A DNA stretch of 64,000 nt, taken from NCBI GenBank assembly GCA_947500445.1, contig CANMSB010000001.1, forward strand, positions 62,001 to 126,000, in the 5' to 3' direction. This stretch comes from an uncultured Flavobacteriaceae bacterium. GTDB lineage: Bacteria; Bacteroidota; Bacteroidia; Flavobacteriales; Flavobacteriaceae. This document shows, in pieces, positions 53,470 through 60,333 of this stretch. The notes below the pieces were generated by a model that searched no databases, was not told the DNA's origin, and worked only from the letters and a program-made list of their open reading frames with translations. The position numbers were made by a program, and so were the translations under genes. How positions within the stretch are numbered: position 1 is the stretch's first letter; each line of letters opens with the position of its first letter.

Positions 53470-54762
53470 TCAATAGGTATCCCTTAATGCAGACAAAACA
53501 ACTTCCATTTGCGCTTTGGTCTCTTTTACCGGACGCCGAAAATGATTGTTCATAAAACTAAAGATTAGGGTTTTTTTTGAAGCGGTCAGCAAATAACCGC
53601 TAAGACAGTAGTTATTCCCCAAGCTTCCGGATTTCGCATAAATGTAGGGCGTGTCGGTATCTTTAAACTGATTTTTTAAAGTCCCCTCGGAACTTCCTCC
53701 TGCCGGAAAAAATTGAAACAATCTGTTTTGGGGAACCTCCTTGTGCAATTTATATAAAATATGGACCAATGACTTTGGACTAAAAAGGTTGTAACGGGAA
53801 AGTCCGGAACCATCTACCCATCGGGGCATTTGTTCCAGATCGGAAAGGCCGTTCGCGAGGATGTGCTTTCGGGCGATGCTACCGCTTAAACTATCGGATA
53901 GGGTAGTGGATGCCATAATCAGCAATTGTTCCGCTAAAAAATTATCGCTTTTTAGCATCATCCTACGGTATACCGAATCGGAAGGGGTACCATACAGTAT
54001 GGTATACACTCGTTCAGGAGGAGCGGTGCCCATAAAAACTGGTTTTTCCGTTGCTTGCTCCAATAAACCTCGAATACTACTGTTATCCGCCCTAAAGGGA
54101 ACAACAAGGGTATCTCCATGGGTACCGTAAGCATAAAAGGTATTTCGATGTTCGTCACGGTAGCGGTTTCTTTTGGATGGTACTACCGAATCCTGAAAAT
54201 AGGTAGGAATGGCGAAAAGGGAATCCCGTTGATACAGGGTAAGGACATTTCCGTAGAGCGGAAAGCCACTTTTTTCGGGATGGTAGTAATAATCGTAATC
54301 GTCCCAGGCCCAACCGGGACCGAAACGATCGTCATAAAAATTGTCCAGGGATAATGAAACGTAGGGCTGTTCCGCGCTTTGAAGAAACCGTAGTGCCGTA
54401 CTGTCCATAAAGTAAGGGTGTAACAATGTAGGGTCTCCCGTACCTTGAATAAAAAGAGTGTCCGATTTGGCGCTGTAACGCATTGCCGGCAGCTGATCTG
54501 GCAAAAGCCTCAAGCTGGAATAAAGGGTCGCTATTTTGGTATTGCTTGCCGGGGTGAAGTAGCGGTCACCGTTAAAATTATACAGGGTATCGCGGGTATC
54601 GGCATCGATTACAAAAAGCCCCGTAAACTGATTTTGGTACCGCTCCGACATCAGCAAAGGGTGTATCTTCCGGTGCACTTTGCGCGATTTTGTTGAACCA
54701 CAGCCCGATACCGTCATCAACAAAAATAGTATTACGAACGGCGGTTTTTTTAAGAATTTCAT
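53470..54762 (-). CDS. dacB: D-Ala-D-Ala carboxypeptidase/endopeptidase (PBP4 family), lipoprotein
   Basis: A 430-aa serine-type penicillin-binding protein of the S13 family that trims or cleaves murein peptides in the periplasm. The three active-site motifs are present: SxxK as SNTK in FTPASNTKIATLYSS, SxN as SRYN in VDGSGLSRYNLFSP, and KSG in YIYAKSGSLGNNY. The start at 54762 gives a lipoprotein signal ending in MTVSGC. The protein is somewhat shorter than E. coli PBP4, as is usual for Bacteroidota. Confidence 0.88.
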   Translation of the reverse strand: MKFLKKPPFVILFLLMTVSGCGSTKSRKVHRKIHPLLMSERYQNQFTGLFVIDADTRDTLYNFNGDRYFTPASNTKIATLYSSLRLLPDQLPAMRYSAKSDTLFIQGTGDPTLLHPYFMDSTALRFLQSAEQPYVSLSLDNFYDDRFGPGWAWDDYDYYYHPEKSGFPLYGNVLTLYQRDSLFAIPTYFQDSVVPSKRNRYRDEHRNTFYAYGTHGDTLVVPFRADNSSIRGLLEQATEKPVFMGTAPPERVYTILYGTPSDSVYRRMMLKSDNFLAEQLLIMASTTLSDSLSGSIARKHILANGLSDLEQMPRWVDGSGLSRYNLFSPKSLVHILYKLHKEVPQNRLFQFFPAGGSSEGTLKNQFKDTDTPYIYAKSGSLGNNYCLSGYLLTASKKTLIFSFMNNHFRRPVKETKAQMEVVLSALRDTY

Positions 54763-54898
54763 AAAATAAGAAAGGGCTTGAATATCGATATCTAGGGCGT
54801 TTAACACTAAATTAGTTATTTTTTAACTAGGTGGCCGCAATAAAAAGCTGGTTTTTTTGTTAACTTGGGTGTAACAACTCACTTAAACATTTTGATAT

Positions 54899-55096
54899 AT
54901 GCCTAGAGCTATGCTGGAGTACACTAAAACAGTTCTCCAAAAAGTTAGTTTTGACACGAAATTGTTTTGTAAGGAGGTAGAAAAAGCGATTCAAAGATTA
55001 CTTCCTAACGAAGTCGAAGAACTAAAACACTGGTTGCGTCAATTTTTAACCGACAAGCCGGAACTACACGAAAGTTTAATTTTTTTAAAAGCATAA
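54899..55096 (+). CDS. Small conserved-looking protein of unknown function
   Basis: A 65-aa acidic/basic mixed protein, mostly helical, beginning MPRAMLEYTKTVLQKVSFD. No signal peptide or membrane segment. It is followed within 2 bases by a strong terminator, which supports it as a real monocistronic gene. Confidence 0.7.
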   Translation: MPRAMLEYTKTVLQKVSFDTKLFCKEVEKAIQRLLPNEVEELKHWLRQFLTDKPELHESLIFLKA

Positions 55097-55097
55097 G

Positions 55098-55129
55098 AAA
55101 AGCCCCGACATCCGTTGGGGCTTTTTTTT
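55098..55129 (+). terminator. Terminator of the 65-aa protein gene
   Basis: AAAAGCCCC (55098-55106) pairs with GGGGCTTTT (55117-55125), with three further inner pairs, followed by T residues. Confidence 0.92.
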
Positions 55130-55286
55130 GGCCATGTTGGTAACACTACCTTTCAGGGAAATTCCTCAAAAAGGATTATAGTCGTCCCGTAACCGGCTCG
55201 TTTCGGTCGCTACCACCAATAATCAAAAAGTCGGTAGCACGTTTACAAACATCGAACAGGGGCGTCAGGGATAGTTGACCATGACA

Positions 55287-56228
55287 CTAAGAACGGTTCA
55301 AGGGGCTGATAATCTTCACGTCCTGAAAGGCAATGGCCCCTCTGACCACTCCCGAAATCACCTCGTGCATGGCCTCGATAATTTGTATTTTCAGTTCATT
55401 TTTATGATAGATCAGGCTGACCTCCCGAGCGGGACTGGGGTCATTAAAATGTCGCAGGTTCTTGTTTTTGTCGCCGTCGAGCCCTAAAGTGTTCAAAAAG
55501 GGAAGGAGCGTCATGCCCATTCCCTCGTCCGATAGGTTCACCAAGGTTTCGAAACTGCCGCTTTGCAACTGAAAATGGTCGTCCTTAATGTTTTTAGGAA
55601 CCTTACAGAGATTGATGACGCCGTCCCTAAAGCAATGCCCGTCCTGTAACAATAGAATATCGTTGATTTCCAAATCGGCGGGATCTATTTTTTTTCGGTC
55701 GTTCAAACGGTGGCTCGGCGGTACATAACCTACAAAAGGCTCGTAATACAGGGGGCGCTCCTTAATAAAAGCCGTTTCCAAAGGGGTTGCCGCAATGGCG
55801 GCATCCAAATGGCCCTCCTGTATGTTCTGTATCATGGTTTCGGTACCTTGCTCCTTTATGATCAGGTTTACCTTTGGATACCTTTTAATAAAGGTTTTCA
55901 AGAACATGGGCAGTAGCGTCGGCATAATGGTAGGAATGATGCCCAAAGTAAAATCGCCGCCGATAAAACCTTTGTCCTGATCTACGATATCTTTAATGCG
56001 CTCCGCTTCGTTGACGATATTCTTGGCCTGTGCGATAATTTTTTCACCTACTTGCGTAATGCCGATCGGTTTTTTGCCCCGGTCAAAAATACGAACGTCC
56101 AGTTCATCTTCCAGCTTTTGTACCTGCATGCTCAAAGTAGGTTGGGTAACAAAACTTTTTTGCGCGGCAAGGGTGAAGTTTTGGTGTTCCGCTACCGCGA
56201 GCACGTATTGCAATTGCGTTATGGTCAT
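55287..56228 (-). CDS. oxyR: Hydrogen peroxide-sensing LysR-type regulator OxyR
   Basis: A 313-aa LysR-type regulator. The N-terminal winged helix is QLQYVLAVAEHQNFTLAAQKSFVTQPTLSMQVQKLEDELDVRIFDR. In the effector domain, LLLQDGHCFRDGVINLCKV holds two cysteines at exactly residues 199 and 208, the positions and spacing of the peroxide-sensing disulfide of E. coli OxyR. It should activate antioxidant genes (catalase, peroxiredoxin, dps). None is adjacent here; dps lies about 51 kb away in this window. Confidence 0.93.
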   Translation of the reverse strand: MTITQLQYVLAVAEHQNFTLAAQKSFVTQPTLSMQVQKLEDELDVRIFDRGKKPIGITQVGEKIIAQAKNIVNEAERIKDIVDQDKGFIGGDFTLGIIPTIMPTLLPMFLKTFIKRYPKVNLIIKEQGTETMIQNIQEGHLDAAIAATPLETAFIKERPLYYEPFVGYVPPSHRLNDRKKIDPADLEINDILLLQDGHCFRDGVINLCKVPKNIKDDHFQLQSGSFETLVNLSDEGMGMTLLPFLNTLGLDGDKNKNLRHFNDPSPAREVSLIYHKNELKIQIIEAMHEVISGVVRGAIAFQDVKIISPLNRS

Positions 56229-56677
56229 TTACTATAGGTTTACAAGATAAAAATATAAAAAAGCATCGATTTAACTTATAGTATTGTTTCTTTTTTAACG
56301 ACCGGCGCTCGGTAATGCCAAGTTATGTTGTGTTCGAATTTGAACGTTATAGTTGCGTTTGAAAGTGCGCCCTTATAGGTTTCACATGATATTTGTTTTG
56401 ACGGTTGGGGTAGGGCCGCTTTCATCAGTGTTGTCAAAGCGCGGTCGGCACTAAGGTACAACGGTACGACATCGCTACGAATGGCATGATCTCTACGTTC
56501 TCGACAGGGTTAATGGTTCGGGGTAAGATCAATCGTATTGAATTTCTTAATGCTCGGTAGTAAAGGAGAGGGTACTTTGAGCGTCGTTTTCTGTTGTAGT
56601 GAAACGACCCGAACGGACATTAAAAAAGATGCCTTGATGAGGGGCATCTTTTAACTTTAAAGAAATCCTACGGTTTG
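56229..56677. other. Intergenic stretch upstream of oxyR
   Basis: 449 bases. It holds the terminator of the small-ORF array (56622-56652). A 49-codon minus-strand frame (56276-56425, starting MKAALPQ) has a loosely similar N-terminus and an NxxWHYR segment, but is not strong enough to call. Confidence 0.4.
56622..56652 (-). terminator. Terminator of the small-ORF array
   Basis: AAAAGATGCC (56624-56633) pairs with GGCATCTTTT (56643-56652). On the minus strand the stem is followed by T residues (complement of 56622-56627). It lies 26 bases past the last ORF of the array. Confidence 0.85.
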
Positions 56678-56809
56678 TTATAGGCGTAAGGAGCGTTCAG
56701 GATTTCGAAAGCGTTTGCCGTCGATCAATTTCTTAATTGACCTGAACCTTTTAGATTCGAACGTTCTTTCGAAGCGTCCGGTATGGGAAAGATTGATGAG
56801 TGCTTTCAT
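56678..56809 (-). CDS. 43-aa basic peptide, last ORF of the array
   Basis: Forty-three residues (MKALINLSHTGRFERTFESK at the start, RFRNPERSLRL at the end), very rich in K and R. It shares the AAAAAACAACAATC-ATGAAAGCA leader of the repeat units and sits 34 bases after the preceding ORF, the same spacing as between the repeats. The body is not clearly homologous to the 37-aa peptides, except for a C-terminal NPE also seen in the first paralogue. Confidence 0.6.
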   Translation of the reverse strand: MKALINLSHTGRFERTFESKRFRSIKKLIDGKRFRNPERSLRL

Positions 56810-56843
56810 GATTGTTGTTTTTTGATGTTTTTCGTAAATACCG

Positions 56844-56957
56844 TTAGCGGTTGAACTTTCGGTACTGTGCCCATTGCGCTCTTTTGCTGTTTCCCAATAT
56901 GGAAAAGTACTGTCCGGTTTTCGATTCTGTTGCGGTTTTGTTGCTTGCTGCTTTCAT
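56844..56957 (-). CDS. 37-aa array peptide, copy 4
   Basis: Encodes a 37-residue basic peptide: MKAASNKTATESKTG at the start, then QYFSILGNSKRAQW and AQYRKFNR at the end. No signal peptide, membrane segment or double-glycine leader is seen. The protein is identical in copies 1-4. It belongs to a 149-bp unit made of 114 bases of coding sequence plus a 35-base leader containing CAAAAAACAACGATC before the ATG. Confidence 0.85.
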   Translation of the reverse strand: MKAASNKTATESKTGQYFSILGNSKRAQWAQYRKFNR

Positions 56958-56992
56958 GATCGTTGTTTTTTGATGTTTCTAGTGAATGTTTT

Positions 56993-57106
56993 TTAGCGGT
57001 TGAACTTTCGGTACTGTGCCCATTGTGCTCTTTTGCTGTTTCCCAATATGGAAAAGTACTGTCCTGTTTTCGATTCTGTTGCGGTTTTGTTGCTTGCTGC
57101 TTTCAT
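56993..57106 (-). CDS. 37-aa array peptide, copy 3
   Basis: Same 37-residue protein as copy 4. It differs from copy 4 at two codons (Thr14 ACC to ACA, Ala27 GCG to GCA), both synonymous. The leader reads ACAAAAAACAACAATC before the ATG. Confidence 0.85.
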   Translation of the reverse strand: MKAASNKTATESKTGQYFSILGNSKRAQWAQYRKFNR

Positions 57107-57141
57107 GATTGTTGTTTTTTGTTGTTTTTAGTGGATGTTGT

Positions 57142-57255
57142 TTAACGGTTGAACTTTCGGTACTGTGCCCATTGCGCTCTTTTACTGTTTCCCAAGATGG
57201 AGAAGTACTGTCCGGTTTTCGATTCTGTTGCGGTTTTGTTGCTTGCTGCTTTCAT
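57142..57255 (-). CDS. 37-aa array peptide, copy 2
   Basis: Same 37-residue protein. It differs from copy 4 at four codons (Phe18 TTT to TTC, Ile20 ATA to ATC, Ser24 AGC to AGT, Arg37 CGC to CGT), all synonymous. Confidence 0.85.
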   Translation of the reverse strand: MKAASNKTATESKTGQYFSILGNSKRAQWAQYRKFNR

Positions 57256-57290
57256 GATCGTTGTTTTTTGTTGTTTTTAGTGGATGCTGT

Positions 57291-57404
57291 TTAGCGGTTG
57301 AACTTTCGGTACTGTGCCCATTGTGCTCTTTTGCTATTTCCCAAGATGGAGAAGTACTGTCCGGTTTTCGATTCTGTTGCTGTTTTGTTACTTGCTGCTT
57401 TCAT
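57291..57404 (-). CDS. 37-aa array peptide, copy 1
   Basis: Same 37-residue protein. It differs from copy 4 at seven codons (5, 8, 18, 20, 23 and 27 among them), each synonymous. Its leader differs from the others (AATTAAAAACAACATTAAAAAACATATT), as expected of the first unit of the tandem duplication. A 128-base spacer without an ATG-initiated ORF separates it from the diverged paralogue upstream. Confidence 0.85.
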   Translation of the reverse strand: MKAASNKTATESKTGQYFSILGNSKRAQWAQYRKFNR

Positions 57405-57532
57405 AATATGTTTTTTAATGTTGTTTTTAATTGATGATGTAAAACTAGTTGCTTTGTATCGGCGGTTGAAATTCGGATCACCCAGTTGTAATTTTTAATG
57501 ACTGAATTGTAAATGCGACCGTCCAAACAATT

Positions 57533-57646
57533 TTAATACTCGGGATTTTTATACTTGGCCCAAGCGAAAGACCGGTTGTTGCCGGGAACGGTAAAGTGCG
57601 CTAACGCTTTATTTGTAATGGCCGTATTGCTATTGATCGTGTTCAT
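57533..57646 (-). CDS. Diverged 37-aa paralogue, first ORF of the array
   Basis: Thirty-seven residues (MNTINSNTAITNKALAHF, then TVPGNNRSFAWAKYKNPEY). It has exactly the same length as the repeated peptide and aligns with it without gaps. Shared positions include T8, A9, K13, F18, G22, N23, W29, A30 and Y32, giving the pattern F-[ST]-[IV]-x-G-N-x-[KR]-x3-W-A-x-Y-[KR]. The conserved alignment in a sequence with little nucleotide identity argues for a real family. It is preceded by the GTAC-N13-GTAC element about 80 bases upstream. Confidence 0.8.
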   Translation of the reverse strand: MNTINSNTAITNKALAHFTVPGNNRSFAWAKYKNPEY

Positions 57647-57990
57647 ATTGTCGTTTTTTATAAAGATCGTTCGTTGTTGTATGATTGACTTGTACTAAAA
57701 GACGACGCAAGAATTGTTTTGTTACAGTACTATGTATAAAAAGGTACTATTTTAATATTTTATTAACATTTAAAAATATATAAATTGTTGATTATTAGGA
57801 TTTTGTGTTTTTTTAGGAAATTCCGAAGAGCGTGAAAAAACGAATTTCTCTTTTAAATCTGCTTAAAGCAATACTGTAATTACTACTATAAGAACGATTC
57901 TAAAACCAAGGTTTCAACGTTCCTAACGATGCCAAATCGCTTATCCTATGTTTAAAGTGGGGGGCATGGCGATTGCCCGGATTCTTATTT
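57647..57990. other. Upstream region of the small-ORF array
   Basis: 344 AT-rich bases between the atoE stop and the first array ORF. They should contain the array promoter; the GTAC-N13-GTAC element is at 57726-57748. I do not find a clear TAnnTTTG box. Confidence 0.5.
57726..57748. promoter_or_regulatory. AGTAC-N13-GTACT element, candidate PadR operator of the array
   Basis: AGTAC (57726-57730) and GTACT (57744-57748) form an inverted repeat with a 13-base spacer. The left half extends to AGTACTATG, matching the half-site GTACTATG of the palindrome at 48240-48260. The GTAC-to-GTAC distance (17 bases) is the same at both places. Confidence 0.5.
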
Positions 57991-59388
57991 TTACAATGGT
58001 ACGATAGTTACCACGATTACCTGAATGATGAAGAAGAGTAAAAAGGGAATTAGCAAATGGCCCATAACATCACGTGCCTGTAACCGAACACCTTTTGCCA
58101 TTATCGGTAGTACCAATAAAAGATAGAATGGTTGAAGCATATTGCTCAGGCTTTCGCCATAGGCTATGGATAAGGAAGCTCTCGATACCATTGCCGTAAT
58201 CTGCTGCTCGGGCAGCCCATGCCCCAGTTCTTGTACGGCGGCCAGCATGCCCGGCCCCACAACGGCAAATTCCCCACCTGCCGAGGGAATGGCGAAATTG
58301 ACCACACCACCGGTCAAATAAGCGAAGAAAGGAAAGGTATCTACAGTAGCCACAGTTGCAAGGCCCTCGGCCAGTTGGGTGCCCAAACCGGTATATCCCA
58401 TAATTCCCATGATACCGGCATAAAAGGGATATTGAAAAAGCACGCCCGAAACATTACTACTGGCCCTTTTCATGGCGATAACAAAACGGATCGGGGTTTT
58501 ATGCAATGCCATTCCAAGTATCAGGAAGATAAAGATCATAATATTGAAATTCAGGTCCAATCCTTTTGTGGCAAAGTGATATACGATATAAATGACGCCC
58601 ATTATGGTAATTAAGGCCTGTAACGGTATGCTGTGGTTAAGTCGGTCGGAAACGTTCCTTTTTTCGGAAACATTGCTTTTCGCTTCCCGTTCGATACTTG
58701 GTTCCTTCATTTCCGAGGACGCTGGGTGAAGATCTTCCAATGCTTTCGATTGCGGTTTCTTTGGCGCCAAAAGCACCATTAACAAGGGAGCACCGAAAAC
58801 CATAAGCCCGATCATGATCAGATTTAATGGGGAACCTAGGGCAGCGGAAGAAGGAACGACATCGGAAAGGATACCTGCCTTGATGAGAAAGTTATTTTCG
58901 GTATTCAATAATAACGGTATGGAGCTCGATAGGCCCATTACCCAACTGTTCATTGAAAGGTATACGCAGGCGATCAGAAAGGGATAGTGGATCCCTTTTA
59001 TGCGAAGCGCCAGTTCCCGGGCCAACACGGCGGTAATGACCAGCCAACCAAAACTGACCAGGGATAGCAGCATCCCGATCATGACCACAAACAGGTAGGT
59101 TTGAAAAGGGGTTTTGATGAAGCGTGTCATCAAATCAATACCCTTGTTCACGCTGGGGGACAAGGCAATGGCAAAACCGGTAATAATGATCAGTACGATT
59201 TGCATACCGAATGCCAAGAGGTCAAAAAAACCATCGTACCATGCAATGATGATACCCATAGGGGAGGTGTCCGTACATAAGAACGCGGCGATGACAACGA
59301 TCAAGGTCAATAAAATGGCGAACACAAAGGCGTCCGGCATGTATTTTTGAAACCATTTGGTCACCTGCTCCCCAAGTTCGCGTATCAT
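57991..59388 (-). CDS. atoE: Short-chain fatty acid transporter, AtoE family
   Basis: A 465-aa inner-membrane protein with about eleven to twelve hydrophobic segments, of the AtoE/TIGR00366 family that takes up acetoacetate and short-chain fatty acids. Typical blocks are KYMPDAFVFAILLTLIV near the N-terminus, SFGWLVITAVLARELALRIKGIHYP, and FAIPSAGGEFAVVGPGMLAA towards the C-terminus. A hydrophilic loop (about residues 210-245) is rich in E, K and S. It starts 8 bases after peptidase E, so the two are one operon. Confidence 0.9.
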   Translation of the reverse strand: MIRELGEQVTKWFQKYMPDAFVFAILLTLIVVIAAFLCTDTSPMGIIIAWYDGFFDLLAFGMQIVLIIITGFAIALSPSVNKGIDLMTRFIKTPFQTYLFVVMIGMLLSLVSFGWLVITAVLARELALRIKGIHYPFLIACVYLSMNSWVMGLSSSIPLLLNTENNFLIKAGILSDVVPSSAALGSPLNLIMIGLMVFGAPLLMVLLAPKKPQSKALEDLHPASSEMKEPSIEREAKSNVSEKRNVSDRLNHSIPLQALITIMGVIYIVYHFATKGLDLNFNIMIFIFLILGMALHKTPIRFVIAMKRASSNVSGVLFQYPFYAGIMGIMGYTGLGTQLAEGLATVATVDTFPFFAYLTGGVVNFAIPSAGGEFAVVGPGMLAAVQELGHGLPEQQITAMVSRASLSIAYGESLSNMLQPFYLLLVLPIMAKGVRLQARDVMGHLLIPFLLFFIIQVIVVTIVPL

Positions 59389-59396
59389 TAGTGTCC

Positions 59397-60092
59397 TTAA
59401 TTTTGGAGAACCGTAGCGGGTAACAGTTCCTCTGTTATGGTATTGTTTGCAGCACTTACGTAATATGCCCGTTGCGAAACATCGAGCGCGAGGGCTTTGT
59501 GGACCGCTCCATCAATAAAATGGATTGCCGCTCCATCGTCACAAGCATACCCATCGGACAAGTGCCCGTTTAAAATGTTGTTATGGTATAAAGGGCGTCG
59601 GGACGCTTCCGAGTTGTAATGTGGGCAATGGCTTTTGTCTATAAACCCCATACCGTGAACGATGCTGAGCTCCTTTGGTCGGGAGTCCGTAGTACCTCTA
59701 TTGAACCAACATAGGGATCCTGCACTACCGCCGGCCATGACCACGCCATTGTCGTAGGCCGCTTGTAAGAGGACATCGATGCCCTGTGCCTTCCAAATGG
59801 CCAACATGTTCAGGGTGTTTCCCCCACCGACCACTATAGCGTCCATCTTTTGAATGATTTCCGCATAGGTTTCCTGTTGGGAATACGAACTGATCCATAC
59901 GTTTAAAACATGCGGCACTACCGGCAGCGTTTTACATACTTCGTAAAAGCGATCGATATATCCCGGATCATCACCACTTGCCGTAGGTACAAAGCAAATA
60001 TTGGGATGTTCCTTTCCGGTCATTTCCGCAAGGTAGCGCAACAAAGGGCGGGTATGCTTCCCACTGCCATACGCAAGGAGTTGTTTTTTCAT
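59397..60092 (-). CDS. Peptidase E-like serine hydrolase (S51 family)
   Basis: A 231-aa class I glutamine-amidotransferase-fold protein of the peptidase S51 group, whose classical member cleaves Asp-Xaa dipeptides. The nucleophile is S123 in VMAGGSAGSLCWF, with VVGGGNTLNML forming the oxyanion-side loop and SHCPHYNSEASRR carrying the histidine. It is first in the operon with atoE. Confidence 0.88.
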   Translation of the reverse strand: MKKQLLAYGSGKHTRPLLRYLAEMTGKEHPNICFVPTASGDDPGYIDRFYEVCKTLPVVPHVLNVWISSYSQQETYAEIIQKMDAIVVGGGNTLNMLAIWKAQGIDVLLQAAYDNGVVMAGGSAGSLCWFNRGTTDSRPKELSIVHGMGFIDKSHCPHYNSEASRRPLYHNNILNGHLSDGYACDDGAAIHFIDGAVHKALALDVSQRAYYVSAANNTITEELLPATVLQN

Positions 60093-60333
60093 TCTGAACC
60101 GTTTTACCGAACCGTCGGGGAACGATAGATGGAAATCCTATTGCATGTGATTTCCATATTGTTCCCGACAATGGCCTACACAAAAGTGTTTTCCTCTTCT
60201 ATATAAAGGTAATCATCATACAACAGAATTGGAAGAAACCTGCGCAAACTGCGAAACAAATTTGAAAAGGCTGTCTAGGGAACATATTGCCGTAGGCGTT
60301 GGAGTCGTTTGTGCTTTTGGGAGGATATGTTAA

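Larger units (their letters stand above)
56823..57418 (-). repeat. Four-copy tandem repeat with exact 149-bp period
   Basis: The anchor TTGAACTTTCGGTACTGTGC begins at 56851, 57000, 57149 and 57298 on the plus strand, so the period is exactly 149 bases each time. Each unit contains one 114-base ORF (minus strand) and a 35-base leader. Confidence 0.95.

Noticed and set aside
56276-56425. 49-codon ORF starting MKAALPQ as another array member
   Set aside because: Only the first residues and an NxxWHYR segment resemble the family; spacing and leader do not match, and it lies beyond the array terminator.
56823-57418. CRISPR array
   Set aside because: Repeat unit is 149 bases with coding content, no short repeat/unique spacer alternation and no cas genes.
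56963-57498. Plus-strand ORFs of 60-66 codons through the 149-bp repeats
   Set aside because: Differences between copies change amino acids on the plus strand but are synonymous on the minus strand, so these frames are shadows of the real small genes.
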